Program-made: the position numbers and the translations under genes
Shown here: positions 1 to 8,667 of the stretch, in pieces
Layout: each line of letters opens with the position of its first letter
Position numbering within the stretch: position 1 is the first letter of the stretch
Source of the DNA: Arthrobacter ipis
GTDB lineage: Bacteria > Actinomycetota > Actinomycetes > Actinomycetales > Micrococcaceae
Length of the DNA: 64,000 nt
NCBI RefSeq assembly: GCF_014694315.1
Contig: NZ_JAAOXD010000003.1
Coordinates: forward strand, 959,741 to 1,023,740
Reading direction: 5' to 3'
Notes under the pieces: model-generated
Told to the model about the DNA's origin: nothing
Seen by the model: the letters and a program-made list of their open reading frames with translations, nothing else
The model's database searches: none

Positions 1-43
1 TCACTTCGCGCCCAATAAACCCTCCGGATTGGGCGCGAAGTGA
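1..43. repeat. Perfect 16-bp inverted repeat (hairpin)
   Basis: Arms 1-16 (tcacttcgcgcccaat) and 28-43 are exact reverse complements around an 11-nt loop. It lies 25 bases beyond the stop of the minus-strand exporter gene, so it could end that transcript, but no T-run is visible because the window starts here. The perfect long arms also fit a dispersed palindromic element. The hairpin at 18865-18909 has the same design (two 16-bp arms, TCAC/GTGA at one end) but a different sequence. Confidence 0.6.
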
Positions 44-68
44 CCCCGCGTTGCTCTTGATGGTGGGC

Positions 69-1580
69 TTAGTGCGCCGCGGGTGCGCCTTCAGCGCCTG
101 CTGTCTTCCGCATCATCGTGGAGAGGACGACGGCGGCAACGGCTATGACGGTCGCCGTCAGGAACGCTGCATTCATGCCAGCAACGAGGCCGGAGCCCGC
201 CGAAACGACCGCGAAGATGGACACCAGCAGCGCCGTTCCCGCCGCGCCGGCCACCTGCTGCAGGGTACTCATGATGGCCGAGCCGTGCGAGTACAGGTGC
301 GGCGGCAGCGGGTTCAGGCCGGTGGTGAACGCGGGCGTGAAGAGCAGCGCCAGCCCGAAGCTGAGCCCGACGTGCAGGGTGACGATCCACCAGATCGGGG
401 TGCCGGCGTCGAGCATCGAGAACTGCCACAGAGTCAGGACCATCAGCGAGGATCCCGTGACCGTGAGCGGCAGCGGCCCCACCTTGTCGAACAGGCGACC
501 GATCACCGGGCCGAGCAGGCCCATGGCGAGGCCGCCGGGCAGCAGGGCCAGGCCGGTCTCGAGGGACTGCAGGCCGCGGATTTCCTGCAGGTACAGCGGC
601 AGCAGGATCACGGCGCCGAACAGGGCCACCATGGACACCACCATCAGCAGCACGGAGACCGTGAACATCCTGAAATTGAAGGCCCGCAGGTCCAGCAGCG
701 GGGCCTCGGATTTCTGCAGCCGGAGCTGGCGGAACGTGAACGCCGCAAGGCCGGCGACGCCAAGAACCAGCGCCACCACGGCAAGCGTGCTCGGGCCGCT
801 GCTGCCGCCGTGGCCGCCGCCGATCTGGCTAAGGCCGTAGACAAGGCCGCCGAAGGCCGGGACGGTCAGCACCACGGAGAGGAAGTCGAGCCTGGATTTC
901 TCGGTCTCGCCAACGTTGGTCAGGAACTTTGCGCCGATGGCCAGCGCTGCCAGTGCGATGGGCAGGACGAAGATAAACATGAAGCGCCAGGAGAAGTGCT
1001 GCAGGATGAATCCGGAGACGGTGGGCCCCATGGCCGGTGCAACGGAGATGGCGATGCTGACATTGCCCATCACTGCGCCGCGGCGGGCCAGCGGCACCAG
1101 TGTAAGGATGGTGGTCATCAGCAGCGGAAGCATGATGGCGGTGCCGCCGGCCTGGATGATCCTTGCCAGCAGGAGGATCTCATAGCCGGGCGCCGCTGCG
1201 GCCAGCGCGGTACCGCCGGCGAACAGGCCCATCGCCAGGAGGAAGACGGCGCGCGTCGACAACCGCTGGAGGATGAACCCGGTGGTCGGAATCACCACCG
1301 CCATGGTGAGCATGAACCCGGTGGAGAGCCACTGGACGGTGGGGGCATCGACGCGCAGGTCCACCATGAGCCGCTGCAGGGCAACGTTCATGATGGTTTC
1401 GTTCAGGATCACCACGAAGGTGGCCACCAAGAGGGTGACGATCACCGTCACGGACTCGCGGGACATCCTGTCCGAGGGCTGTGCTGCGGCCGGCGCCGTT
1501 GCTGCGACCGGGGCTGCAACGGGAGCGGCCGGCTCCTGGGGAGGTTCGCCAGACGGATTGGACGTGACTTTGGTAGACAT
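69..1580 (-). CDS. MFS multidrug exporter, DHA2 (EmrB/QacA) type
   Basis: 503-residue membrane protein, probably a proton-driven drug exporter of the 14-helix DHA2 family. After an Ala/Pro-rich cytoplasmic tail (1-38) the first helix carries the family motif LNETIMNVALQ (about 60-69). Many hydrophobic segments follow, with a loop rich in Gly and Ser near the middle. I start it at 1580 because GAGGG lies 8 bases upstream; an ATG at 1661 in the same frame has no comparable ribosome site. It lies about 160 bases downstream of panC on the same strand, so it may be read from the same transcript or its own promoter. The substrate cannot be told from sequence. Confidence 0.85.
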   Translation of the reverse strand: MSTKVTSNPSGEPPQEPAAPVAAPVAATAPAAAQPSDRMSRESVTVIVTLLVATFVVILNETIMNVALQRLMVDLRVDAPTVQWLSTGFMLTMAVVIPTTGFILQRLSTRAVFLLAMGLFAGGTALAAAAPGYEILLLARIIQAGGTAIMLPLLMTTILTLVPLARRGAVMGNVSIAISVAPAMGPTVSGFILQHFSWRFMFIFVLPIALAALAIGAKFLTNVGETEKSRLDFLSVVLTVPAFGGLVYGLSQIGGGHGGSSGPSTLAVVALVLGVAGLAAFTFRQLRLQKSEAPLLDLRAFNFRMFTVSVLLMVVSMVALFGAVILLPLYLQEIRGLQSLETGLALLPGGLAMGLLGPVIGRLFDKVGPLPLTVTGSSLMVLTLWQFSMLDAGTPIWWIVTLHVGLSFGLALLFTPAFTTGLNPLPPHLYSHGSAIMSTLQQVAGAAGTALLVSIFAVVSAGSGLVAGMNAAFLTATVIAVAAVVLSTMMRKTAGAEGAPAAH

Positions 1581-1742
1581 GGCGAGACCCTCGGGGTGTT
1601 GGAATTGGTGGCTGGCGGTCAGCGCCGCTGCAGACTCCAACAGTGTAGTGGCCGGACCCATTCCCGTACACGGGATTTAGTCGGCGAGATTCAAGTCACC
1701 CGGGAATTGAGCAGTGCGCAATTTATCCGGCCACTTTGTCCG

Positions 1743-2672
1743 TCAGGAGCTGAGGGGCACGTTATCGATCAGCCGCACGGCGCCCACCTTTGCGGCAACG
1801 AGTGCCAGCCCTTCACCGCGGAAGGGTGTCTCGTGGCAGTTCTCGGCGAGCGGCTCCAGCGCGACGGGATCGACGACGTCGAGGTAGTCGAGCCGGACCA
1901 GGGGCTGGGACTCGATCAGGGCCCTGGCCGAACCGACATCTAGCGGCTCGTTCGCGTTCGCGCGCTCCTCAATGAGGCGCAGCGCGCGGGACAGGACCAG
2001 CGCTGCCTCGCGCTCCTCGTTGGAAAGGAAGCGGTTCCGGCTGGACAGCGCCAGCCCGTCGGCGTCGCGGGCGGTTGGCACGGCAACGATCTCCACGGGG
2101 AAGTTCAGGTCGGCCACCATGCGGCGGACCAGGGCCAGCTGCTGGGCGTCCTTCTGCCCGAAGTAGGCGCGGTACGCGGGCAGCCCGCCGCCGGAGCCGG
2201 CAACGAAGGCACGGCCGCCGGGCAGGCCGGTGCCGGGGATGCCCAGGTGCAGCAGCTTGGCCACCACGGTGAGCGCGCCGTCGAAGTGGCCGGGCCGGGA
2301 TGCGCCCTCCCATTTCTCCCCGAGCGGGCCCGCAGTGATTCTGACCATCGGCGGGCCGCCGGGGTACATCTCCTCGACCGACGGCGCGAAGACCAGATCC
2401 ACGCCCTGCTCCTCGAGCAGCGCCATGTCAGCCTCGAGGGTCCGCGGATACCGGTCCAGGTCCTGCGCCTCGCCGAACTGCAGCGGGTTCACAAAGATGG
2501 AGGCAACCACTACGTGATTCTGTTCGGCGGCGGTTCGCGCCAGCCGTCCGTGGCCCGCATGCAGGGCGCCCATGGTGGGCACGAGGCCCAGCGAGGAGCC
2601 GTTCTTCTGCGTCAGCAGCAGTCGGCTTTGCGCGCGGAGGGAGTCCGCCGTCGTTACGAGTCGTATTGCCAT
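1743..2672 (-). CDS. panC: Pantothenate synthetase
   Basis: Condenses pantoate and beta-alanine with ATP to make pantothenate, the precursor of coenzyme A. The 309-residue protein has the nucleotidyl-transferase HIGH-like motif GALHAGH (35-41), the segment [10 protein letters not shown] (169-178) and the second signature LALSSRN (207-213). A Gly-rich stretch (about 145-167) sits where most PanC proteins have only a few residues. GGGAGG 8 bases before 2672 decides the start; an ATG at 2708 that overlaps the DUF2520 stop (ATGA) would add 12 residues. It is the last member of the ftsH-fol operon, directly after the DUF2520 dehydrogenase. Confidence 0.93.
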   Translation of the reverse strand: MAIRLVTTADSLRAQSRLLLTQKNGSSLGLVPTMGALHAGHGRLARTAAEQNHVVVASIFVNPLQFGEAQDLDRYPRTLEADMALLEEQGVDLVFAPSVEEMYPGGPPMVRITAGPLGEKWEGASRPGHFDGALTVVAKLLHLGIPGTGLPGGRAFVAGSGGGLPAYRAYFGQKDAQQLALVRRMVADLNFPVEIVAVPTARDADGLALSSRNRFLSNEEREAALVLSRALRLIEERANANEPLDVGSARALIESQPLVRLDYLDVVDPVALEPLAENCHETPFRGEGLALVAAKVGAVRLIDNVPLSS

Positions 2673-2704
2673 GTCAATGTCCTCCCTTGGCCCCGTGGCC
2701 GGTT

Positions 2705-3622
2705 TCATGCACGGCCGTCATCCTGGCCGTCGTCCTCTGTGTCCTCAAGTGCGGTACGAATATTGTCCGCCTGATCCGGCTTCAGGAGGCCCCGCGCTTC
2801 AGCACGTTTTGCGGTGGCCTGCGCCATGGCGAGGTACGCAGCGAGGACGTCGCCGCCGGTCCCGCCGTCGTGCTCGCGCAGCGCGCGGGCGTGCGCCTTC
2901 ACCGTCCCGGCGTCCCCCCGCGCCACCGGGCCCGTCAGGGCCGATTCGCCGGAGGCGAGAGCGTTCTCGAGTGTCGCCCGAAGCAGTGGTCCGAGCATGC
3001 GGTCCGGCGCCTCGACGCCCACCTCGGCCAGCAGCTGCGACGCCTGCGCCACGAGCGTGACAAGGTGGTTCGAGCCGTGGGCCAGGGCCGCGTGGTAGAT
3101 GGTGCGGTCGCCCTCGGCGATCACCACGGGTTCGGCCCCCATCTCGACGACGAGCGCCTGGGCGATGGGAAGCATGGCGGCGTCCGCCGTGACACCGAAT
3201 GTGCAGTCCAGCAGCCGGGTCAGGTCCAGGCTCATGCCGGTGAAGGTCATGGCCGGGTGCAGCGCCAGCGGCACGGCACCGGCCGCCCGGACCGGATGCA
3301 GCACGCCGACACCGAACCGGCCCGATGTGTGCGCCACGAGCTGGCCGGGCTGCCACGCACCGAGCTTGGCGAGCCCCTCCACCAGCCCGGCGAGGGCATC
3401 ATCCGGAACGGCCAGGAGCACCAGTTCGGAGCGTTCCACGATGTCCTGGATCTCCAGGACGGGAACGCCGGGCAGCAGGGTTTCGGCCCGTTCCCGGCTC
3501 GCGTCGGAGACGGCGGAAACCCCGACGACGGCGTGCTCGGCCGCGCGGAGCGCCGCACCGAGGACAGCGCCCACTTTGCCGGCACCGATGATTCCGACGC
3601 CGAGGCGTCCTGGCTTAGCCAC
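2705..3622 (-). CDS. Rossmann-like and DUF2520 domain dehydrogenase
   Basis: Predicted NAD(P)-dependent oxidoreductase of 305 residues. The N-terminus has a Rossmann glycine motif (GIIGAGKVG, about 9-17), and the helical C-terminal half matches the DUF2520 layout (HGSNHLVTL segment, then a long helix pair). Proteins of this type usually lie beside panC and resemble ketopantoate reductase, so a pantoate-related role is plausible but unproven. I prefer the GTG at 3622, with AGGAAGG upstream; the ATG at 3667 lacks a good ribosome site. With the GTG start it overlaps the preceding PH gene by 8 bases, which fits coupled translation. Confidence 0.8.
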   Translation of the reverse strand: MAKPGRLGVGIIGAGKVGAVLGAALRAAEHAVVGVSAVSDASRERAETLLPGVPVLEIQDIVERSELVLLAVPDDALAGLVEGLAKLGAWQPGQLVAHTSGRFGVGVLHPVRAAGAVPLALHPAMTFTGMSLDLTRLLDCTFGVTADAAMLPIAQALVVEMGAEPVVIAEGDRTIYHAALAHGSNHLVTLVAQASQLLAEVGVEAPDRMLGPLLRATLENALASGESALTGPVARGDAGTVKAHARALREHDGGTGGDVLAAYLAMAQATAKRAEARGLLKPDQADNIRTALEDTEDDGQDDGRA

Positions 3623-5096
3623 GTTGCTGGCCTTCCTGTTGGGGTGCTGGAGTTGGTCGCTGATCAACCTGGGCCAGCCACTGTTCGCTCGTCTGCCGCC
3701 GCCGCGCCGCCCTCGCGCGGGCTGCCTGCGCGTCGAAGAGCGCCTGCGCTTCCCGGAGGTCCGCTTGGATCACCCGTGGGGCAACCGGCCCTGCAGTGGT
3801 GTGCAGCACGAGGTCGGCCAGCCCAAACCGGCGCGCCAGGGGTCCCTGCTGCAGCGCGATCGACTGCGTCCGCTGGTGCGGGACTACCACCAGCTGCCGC
3901 CACCAGCGGCCCGACCGCATGAGCAGCGCGGTGTCCGTGGCCGCGAAGGCGTTGCGACGCCAGCCCAGCGGAGCGAGCAGCCTCGCCCGGCGCGGCGTGG
4001 TGACAAAACCGCCGTCGGAATCCAGGCCATTCACGCCCTGCTGGAAAACGCGCAGCGGATCAGCCGTTCCGGGGTCCGGCAGCACGAGGGCCATCATGTT
4101 CAGGACGTCGTCCATCTTTCCCACCGGCAGCAAAGTGGTGCGGGAGCCCCCCTCGCCGTTATTCGCCCCGGCTCCGTAACCGGCGGCGTTGACCTGCATC
4201 CGGTACCAGCCGAAAAGGCGCCACAGGGGCGGCTGCGCCACCTTCAGCGCCTGGATCCGGCCCGGCGGCAGTGTCTGCGCCTGCGTGTCGAGCAGCCCGT
4301 AACGGAGCCGGATCCCGTCCGGGGAGATGGCCGCCGTGAAGTTGTAGCCCTTGGTGAACGAGCTCCAGTATGCGGCGACGAAACCCAGCGCCGCCGGAAT
4401 CAGGTAAAGGAAGAAAGCCCTGTTCTCGGTGAGCGCGGACAGCACCACGGAGGCCGCGGCACCCAGGACAATGAATACTGTTTGCTCGCTGAGCAGGAGC
4501 GAGCCAAACAGGCGCGACGGCGGGACCTGCAGGACCTGCTGCTGCGGCGCCTCGGGAGCGGCTGCTTCGGGCTGCGCGGGATCCAGCCGGACGCCCGAGG
4601 CGCGGGCGAGGATGGTGGCGCGCAGCTGGCGGGCATCACCAATGCGCAGGTAGGCCAGGCGGACGGCCGACTCGCCGGCGTCGGCAACTTCAAACTTCAG
4701 TTCCGCGAGGCCGAAGATCCTGGCGAGCAGCGGCTGGACGATGTCGATGGCCTGGACCCGGTCCAGCCGCGCCTGCCGCTGCTGCTTGAACAGGAAGCCG
4801 GTGTTGACACGGACGTACCCCTCCGCCACCTGGTACCGGGTGAAATACCAGGACAGGATGAAGCTTAGGACCGCCAGCACCAGCATCAGCGCCCCGGCGC
4901 CCAGGAGCCACGGGGCGCGCCCCGCGAGGCGGTCATCGAGCAGCGGCTGGCCCTGCAGCATCCGTTCGAAGCTGTCACGCCCGAAGAAGTAGCCGATGGC
5001 GGCCAGCGCAACCCAGCCCCGAACAAACGGTGTCGCCGGGTGCACGCGCAGCCACTCGCCGTCGGGCTTTCCGGAAGCGAGGCCGCCGGCGCTCAC
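3615..5096 (-). CDS. Membrane protein with three bPH_2 (YdbS-like) domains
   Basis: 493-residue inner-membrane protein. The pattern membrane helix pair followed by a bacterial PH domain (bPH_2, formerly DUF304) occurs three times: hydrophobic pairs near residues 12-75 and about 190-245, and a third PH unit at the C-terminus. Conserved PH-type segments such as RLDRVQAIDIVQPLLARIFG and PPGRIQALKVAQPPLWRLFG are followed by HQRTQSIALQQGPLARRFGL in the last unit. The start is a GTG at 5096 whose second to fourth bases form the TGA stop of the upstream PH gene, a classic coupled overlap. Function is unknown; its paired partner suggests a complex. Confidence 0.85.
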   Translation of the reverse strand: MSAGGLASGKPDGEWLRVHPATPFVRGWVALAAIGYFFGRDSFERMLQGQPLLDDRLAGRAPWLLGAGALMLVLAVLSFILSWYFTRYQVAEGYVRVNTGFLFKQQRQARLDRVQAIDIVQPLLARIFGLAELKFEVADAGESAVRLAYLRIGDARQLRATILARASGVRLDPAQPEAAAPEAPQQQVLQVPPSRLFGSLLLSEQTVFIVLGAAASVVLSALTENRAFFLYLIPAALGFVAAYWSSFTKGYNFTAAISPDGIRLRYGLLDTQAQTLPPGRIQALKVAQPPLWRLFGWYRMQVNAAGYGAGANNGEGGSRTTLLPVGKMDDVLNMMALVLPDPGTADPLRVFQQGVNGLDSDGGFVTTPRRARLLAPLGWRRNAFAATDTALLMRSGRWWRQLVVVPHQRTQSIALQQGPLARRFGLADLVLHTTAGPVAPRVIQADLREAQALFDAQAARARAARRRQTSEQWLAQVDQRPTPAPQQEGQQRG

Positions 5097-5605
5097 AGCC
5101 CGGCCAGCCTGGCTTCGCCGCGCGCCGAGAGCTGTTCCCTGAGCCGGGCGCCTTCCGCGGCGGGAAGGCCGGGGATGCCGGCGTTGGTGCCGGCCGATGC
5201 CGTATGCAGCTTCAGGGTGCACAGGCCCAGCCCGCGTTCCACCGGGCCGGCGCTGATGTCCACGTACTGCATGCGGCCGTACGGCACCACCATGACGCGC
5301 TGGAAGAAGATGCCCCCGCGGATGAGGAGGTCGTCCTCCCGTTCGGCGTAGCCGATGGCCCGCACCTGCCGCGGGATCAGGACCAGGCGCCACAGCGCCA
5401 GCAGCAGCATGAAAGCCGGAAGGCCGATGGCCAGCCAGAGCGGCGGCCACCGCCACCAGCCGAGCCGGACAAACACCAGCGGCAGGCTCAGCACGGCCAC
5501 CATCACCAGGTTGCCGAGGGCCCACTCCACAATCCGGACCGTGACGTACTTCGGGGACACGCGCAGCCAGGTGATCCCGGGGGGATCAATCGCCGCGGTA
5601 GGCAT
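5093..5605 (-). CDS. Small membrane PH-domain protein (bPH_2)
   Basis: 170 residues: two membrane helices (about 30-75) followed by one bPH_2 domain with the segment VMVVPYGRMQYVDISAGPVERGLG. It is the one-domain partner of the three-domain protein just downstream, the arrangement seen for YdbS/YdbT-type pairs. The start at 5605 is preceded by a GGGGGAAGG-type ribosome site and overlaps the DUF3180 gene by 20 bases; ORF sequence before it is an unlikely Arg/Ala-rich extension. Its role is unknown. Being cotranscribed with ftsH hints at membrane quality control or envelope stress, but that is inference. Confidence 0.83.
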   Translation of the reverse strand: MPTAAIDPPGITWLRVSPKYVTVRIVEWALGNLVMVAVLSLPLVFVRLGWWRWPPLWLAIGLPAFMLLLALWRLVLIPRQVRAIGYAEREDDLLIRGGIFFQRVMVVPYGRMQYVDISAGPVERGLGLCTLKLHTASAGTNAGIPGLPAAEGARLREQLSARGEARLAGL

Positions 5606-6113
5606 ACTCGCCTTCCCCCTTGGCCTTGCCCCGGCCGTGGCCCGGCAGGCCCTCTGGGGCGTCCGTCTCGCCGTCCTCCGGCGGGATCTTGCAGAAGCGT
5701 TCGACGACGAGCCCCACAACGATCATGACCAGCCCGCCGCCGGCCATGCCGAGGGCGAGCCAGGTGACGTCCAGCCCGCTGCGGATGCTCCAGAACCGCA
5801 GCTGGTCCAGGAAGATCCCGGCGTGCCAGCCCAGCAGCATCGCGCCGGTGTAGGCACAGGCCTGGGCGAGGACCAGCGTCCACGCCGCCAGGATGGGGTT
5901 CAGCATTTTCTTCTTTTTGCCATTCCGCCAGCGGAGCACGCGGATGCCCAGCACCAGTGTCAGGGCCACGATCACGCCCATGGTGACCAGCGCCGTGGCC
6001 GGCAGGACCGGCGTGGCCATGCCGTAGCGGACGGTCAGGACGGCAGCGGACCAGCCGGCGACGGCCAGGGCAAGGCCCACGACCGCGAGGAGCAGCGGGC
6101 TGACAGGTTTCAC
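5586..6113 (-). CDS. DUF3180 four-helix membrane protein
   Basis: 175 residues with four predicted membrane helices (about 6-28, 38-60, 74-96 and 114-140), a basic loop WRNGKKKKM and a charged Gly-rich tail. This matches DUF3180, a family typical of actinobacteria that follows folK. It overlaps folK by 4 bases and the next PH gene by 20, so it belongs to the same transcript. No enzymatic motif is visible. Confidence 0.85.
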   Translation of the reverse strand: MKPVSPLLLAVVGLALAVAGWSAAVLTVRYGMATPVLPATALVTMGVIVALTLVLGIRVLRWRNGKKKKMLNPILAAWTLVLAQACAYTGAMLLGWHAGIFLDQLRFWSIRSGLDVTWLALGMAGGGLVMIVVGLVVERFCKIPPEDGETDAPEGLPGHGRGKAKGEGEYAYRGD

Positions 6114-6706
6114 GGCTGCTCCACCGCCCCGACGTCGGGCACGCCGTCGAAATCCCCGAAGCCGTCGAACGGCTTGAGGTCCGGGAAATCGGCGGCCCTG
6201 GCGGCCAGCTCCCCCACCGGCTGCCCGTTCAGGGTGGCCGAGGGGTCCATCTGGGACCAGGGGTAGAGCACGAAGGCCCGCACAGCCGCGAACGGGTGAG
6301 GCAGGGTCAGTACAGGATCGGAACTCTCGATGTCCCCGTAGACGATTACATCGACGTCGAGCGTGCGCGGACCCCAGTGGATCTCACGAACACGGTGGTG
6401 CTTGTTCTCCACCGACTGGCAGTGCTTCAGGAGCTCGAGCGGTTCCAGCGAGGTTTCCACCGAAATCACCATGTTGAGGAAGTCCGGCTGCCCGTCGGGA
6501 CCGCCGACGGCCTTGGTCTGCACTATCGGCGAGACGGCCAGGAGCCGCACCTCCGGCCGGTCCACAAGGTCCGCCACGGCCTCGGACAGCGTCTCGTTCC
6601 GCGCCCCGAGGTTGCTGCCCAGCGCCAGTACCGCGCGGGAATAGGAGGTCTTCGCCGGCGTCTTCCCGTGCGCGGGCTTCTCATGCAGTGCGGGTGCCGG
6701 ATTCAT
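6110..6706 (-). CDS. folK: HPPK, folate pyrophosphokinase
   Basis: Transfers pyrophosphate from ATP to 6-hydroxymethyl-dihydropterin, the step before FolP. The 198-residue protein has the opening LALGSNLG, the substrate segment FLNMVISVET and the signature HWGPRTLDVDVIVYG. It is longer than the common 160-residue form, with extra residues at both ends (an N-terminal Lys/Ala tail and a C-terminal acidic tail ending VGAVEQP). It overlaps folB and DUF3180 by 4 bases each, which implies coupled translation. Confidence 0.93.
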   Translation of the reverse strand: MNPAPALHEKPAHGKTPAKTSYSRAVLALGSNLGARNETLSEAVADLVDRPEVRLLAVSPIVQTKAVGGPDGQPDFLNMVISVETSLEPLELLKHCQSVENKHHRVREIHWGPRTLDVDVIVYGDIESSDPVLTLPHPFAAVRAFVLYPWSQMDPSATLNGQPVGELAARAADFPDLKPFDGFGDFDGVPDVGAVEQP

Positions 6707-7062
6707 GTCCGCTCCCGGTAGACGCTGACGGCGACGTCGCCGAAGGGCACCTCGATGGGCGCCTTCGGTTTGTGCACCGTGATCTCCACGGCCTGGATTT
6801 TGAATTCCTGGAGCAGGCCCTCGGCCATCCGTACCGCCAGCCCTTCTATCAGGTTCAGGGGCTCGCCGGTGATCCAGTCGGTGATCCGTCCGGCCACCTC
6901 GCCGTAGTGGGCGGTGTCGCGCACGTCGTCCGACGCCGCAGCCTGGCTGAAATCCAGGTGCAGCACGGCGTCCACAACAAACGGCTGGCCTTCGCGGCGC
7001 TCAAAATCGAACACCCCGTGGTAGCCGGTGGCGGTGACACCGGTCAGCGAGATCCTGTCCAT
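6703..7062 (-). CDS. folB: Dihydroneopterin aldolase
   Basis: Converts dihydroneopterin to 6-hydroxymethyl-dihydropterin and glycolaldehyde. At 119 residues it is standard length. The N-terminal GYHGVFDFERREGQPFVVD and the C-terminal VEITVHKPKAPIEVPFGDV are typical of the family. It lies 25 bases after folP and overlaps folK by 4, giving the folP-folB-folK order common in actinobacteria. Confidence 0.95.
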   Translation of the reverse strand: MDRISLTGVTATGYHGVFDFERREGQPFVVDAVLHLDFSQAAASDDVRDTAHYGEVAGRITDWITGEPLNLIEGLAVRMAEGLLQEFKIQAVEITVHKPKAPIEVPFGDVAVSVYRERT

Positions 7063-7087
7063 GGCGGTTCTGCTCAGCCTTTCCTGC

Positions 7088-8008
7088 TCAGCTGCCGTGG
7101 TCCGGGGAGGACATGCGGGCGGCGACCTTCACAGCGTCAAGGCTGGATCCGACGTCGTGCACGCGCACGGCCCAGGCGCCGCGGGCGGCGCTGATGGCGG
7201 TGATGGCGGCCGTGGCGGCGTCGCGCTCTTCCGGGAGCGCCGCCTTGCCGGCGACCGTCAGGAGCGTGCCCAGGAAGCGCTTGCGGGACGCGCCCACCAG
7301 CACCTTGTGGCCCATGGCATCGAGCCGGTCCAGGTTCCGCAGCAGTTCCCAGTTCTGCACATCAGTTTTCGAGAACCCGATGCCCGGGTCCACGATGATC
7401 TGCTCGGGGAGAACGCCGGCCGCGTACAGCTTGTCGCGGACGCCGTTCAGCTCGGAGACGACGTCGTCCGCGACGTCGTCATACTCCGTCAGGGACGTCA
7501 TGGTCTTGGCGTCGCCGCGGCGGTGGGTCAGGACATACGGCACCTTGGTCTTCGCCACGAGCTCGGCCATGCCGGGTTCGATGCTAAGGCCGGAAATGTC
7601 GTTGATGATCGCAGCTCCGGCATTCAGCGCGGCCTCGGCGGTGGAGACGTGGGTGGTGTCGATGCTGACCAGGGCGCCGGCCTTCACGAGGGCTGCGATG
7701 ACAGGCACCACCCGCCGCTGCTCCTCCTCCGGGCTGACTTCCTCCGCACCGGGGCGGGTGGATTCGCCGCCGACGTCGATGATGTCGGCTCCCGCGTAGA
7801 ACATCCGGAGGCCCGCGGCGATGGCGGTGTCCGCCGTCGCGTGCTTGCCGCCGTCGCTGAACGAGTCCGGGGTGACGTTGAGGATGCCCATGACGAGCGT
7901 GCGGTCGGTGGGCAGGTCGTCGAACTTGGCTGCCGGCCGCGGTTTGCGCAGGATGGGCAGGGGTGACGTTGCCGGTCCGGTTCCAGGTGCTGCAGCTAGG
8001 GAATCCAT
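7088..8008 (-). CDS. folP: Dihydropteroate synthase
   Basis: Joins the pterin pyrophosphate to p-aminobenzoate; the target of sulfonamides. The 306-residue protein has both signatures: MGILNVTPDSFSDGGK (about 40-55) and DIIDVGGESTRPGAEEV (about 75-91), plus the C-terminal KVLVGASRKRFLG loop. A 30-residue Pro/Ala-rich lead precedes the barrel. It starts 10 bases after folE and is part of the ftsH-fol operon. Confidence 0.95.
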   Translation of the reverse strand: MDSLAAAPGTGPATSPLPILRKPRPAAKFDDLPTDRTLVMGILNVTPDSFSDGGKHATADTAIAAGLRMFYAGADIIDVGGESTRPGAEEVSPEEEQRRVVPVIAALVKAGALVSIDTTHVSTAEAALNAGAAIINDISGLSIEPGMAELVAKTKVPYVLTHRRGDAKTMTSLTEYDDVADDVVSELNGVRDKLYAAGVLPEQIIVDPGIGFSKTDVQNWELLRNLDRLDAMGHKVLVGASRKRFLGTLLTVAGKAALPEERDAATAAITAISAARGAWAVRVHDVGSSLDAVKVAARMSSPDHGS

Positions 8009-8018
8009 AGTCTGTTTT

Positions 8019-8657
8019 TTACCTTCCGAGTATGAGGCTCATGGCTTCGGCACGGGTGGCCGGGTCATGAAGTTGCCCGCGAACCGCGCTTGTGACGGTT
8101 TTGGCTCCGGGCTTGCGGATGCCGCGCATGGACATGCACATGTGTTCGCATTCCACTACCACAATGGCTCCGCGCGGCTTGAGGAATGTGACCAGCGCTT
8201 CGACGATCTGGGTGGTGAGGCGCTCCTGCACCTGCGGGCGGCGGGCGTAGATGTCCACCAGGCGTGCCAGCTTGCTCAGGCCCGTCACCCTGCCGTCGTG
8301 CGAGGGGATGTACCCCACATGCGCGACGCCGTGGAAAGGAACCAGATGGTGCTCGCAAGTGGAGTAGAACGGGATGTCCTTCACCAGCACGAGTTCCTCG
8401 TGGTCGAGGTCGAACGTGGTGCCGAGCACGCTGCCCGGATCCTGGTGCAGGCCGGCAAACACCTCGGCATAAGCCTTGGCCACGCGCTTGGGCGTGTCCT
8501 GCAGCCCGCCGCGGTCCGGGTCCTCGCCTATGGCCAGCAGGATTTCCCGCACGGCTGCTTCAATTCGGGGCCTGTCCACCTTGTGGTGGTGGCCTGATCC
8601 GCCCACCGCCGAATGGTCGGCGGTGGGGGTGATGTCGTCGTCGTCGAAGTGAGTCAC
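8019..8657 (-). CDS. folE: GTP cyclohydrolase I
   Basis: First enzyme of folate synthesis, making dihydroneopterin triphosphate from GTP. In this 212-residue protein the zinc ligands are visible as Cys101 and His104 (STCEHH) and Cys174 (CEHMCM). The segment [10 protein letters not shown] and the C-terminal R-loop are present. The N-terminus is His/Asp-rich and probably flexible. It begins with GTG at 8657, 10 bases after the ftsH stop, with only a weak ribosome site, so its translation may depend on coupling to ftsH. Confidence 0.95.
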   Translation of the reverse strand: MTHFDDDDITPTADHSAVGGSGHHHKVDRPRIEAAVREILLAIGEDPDRGGLQDTPKRVAKAYAEVFAGLHQDPGSVLGTTFDLDHEELVLVKDIPFYSTCEHHLVPFHGVAHVGYIPSHDGRVTGLSKLARLVDIYARRPQVQERLTTQIVEALVTFLKPRGAIVVVECEHMCMSMRGIRKPGAKTVTSAVRGQLHDPATRAEAMSLILGR

Positions 8658-8667
8658 ACCAAAGAGC

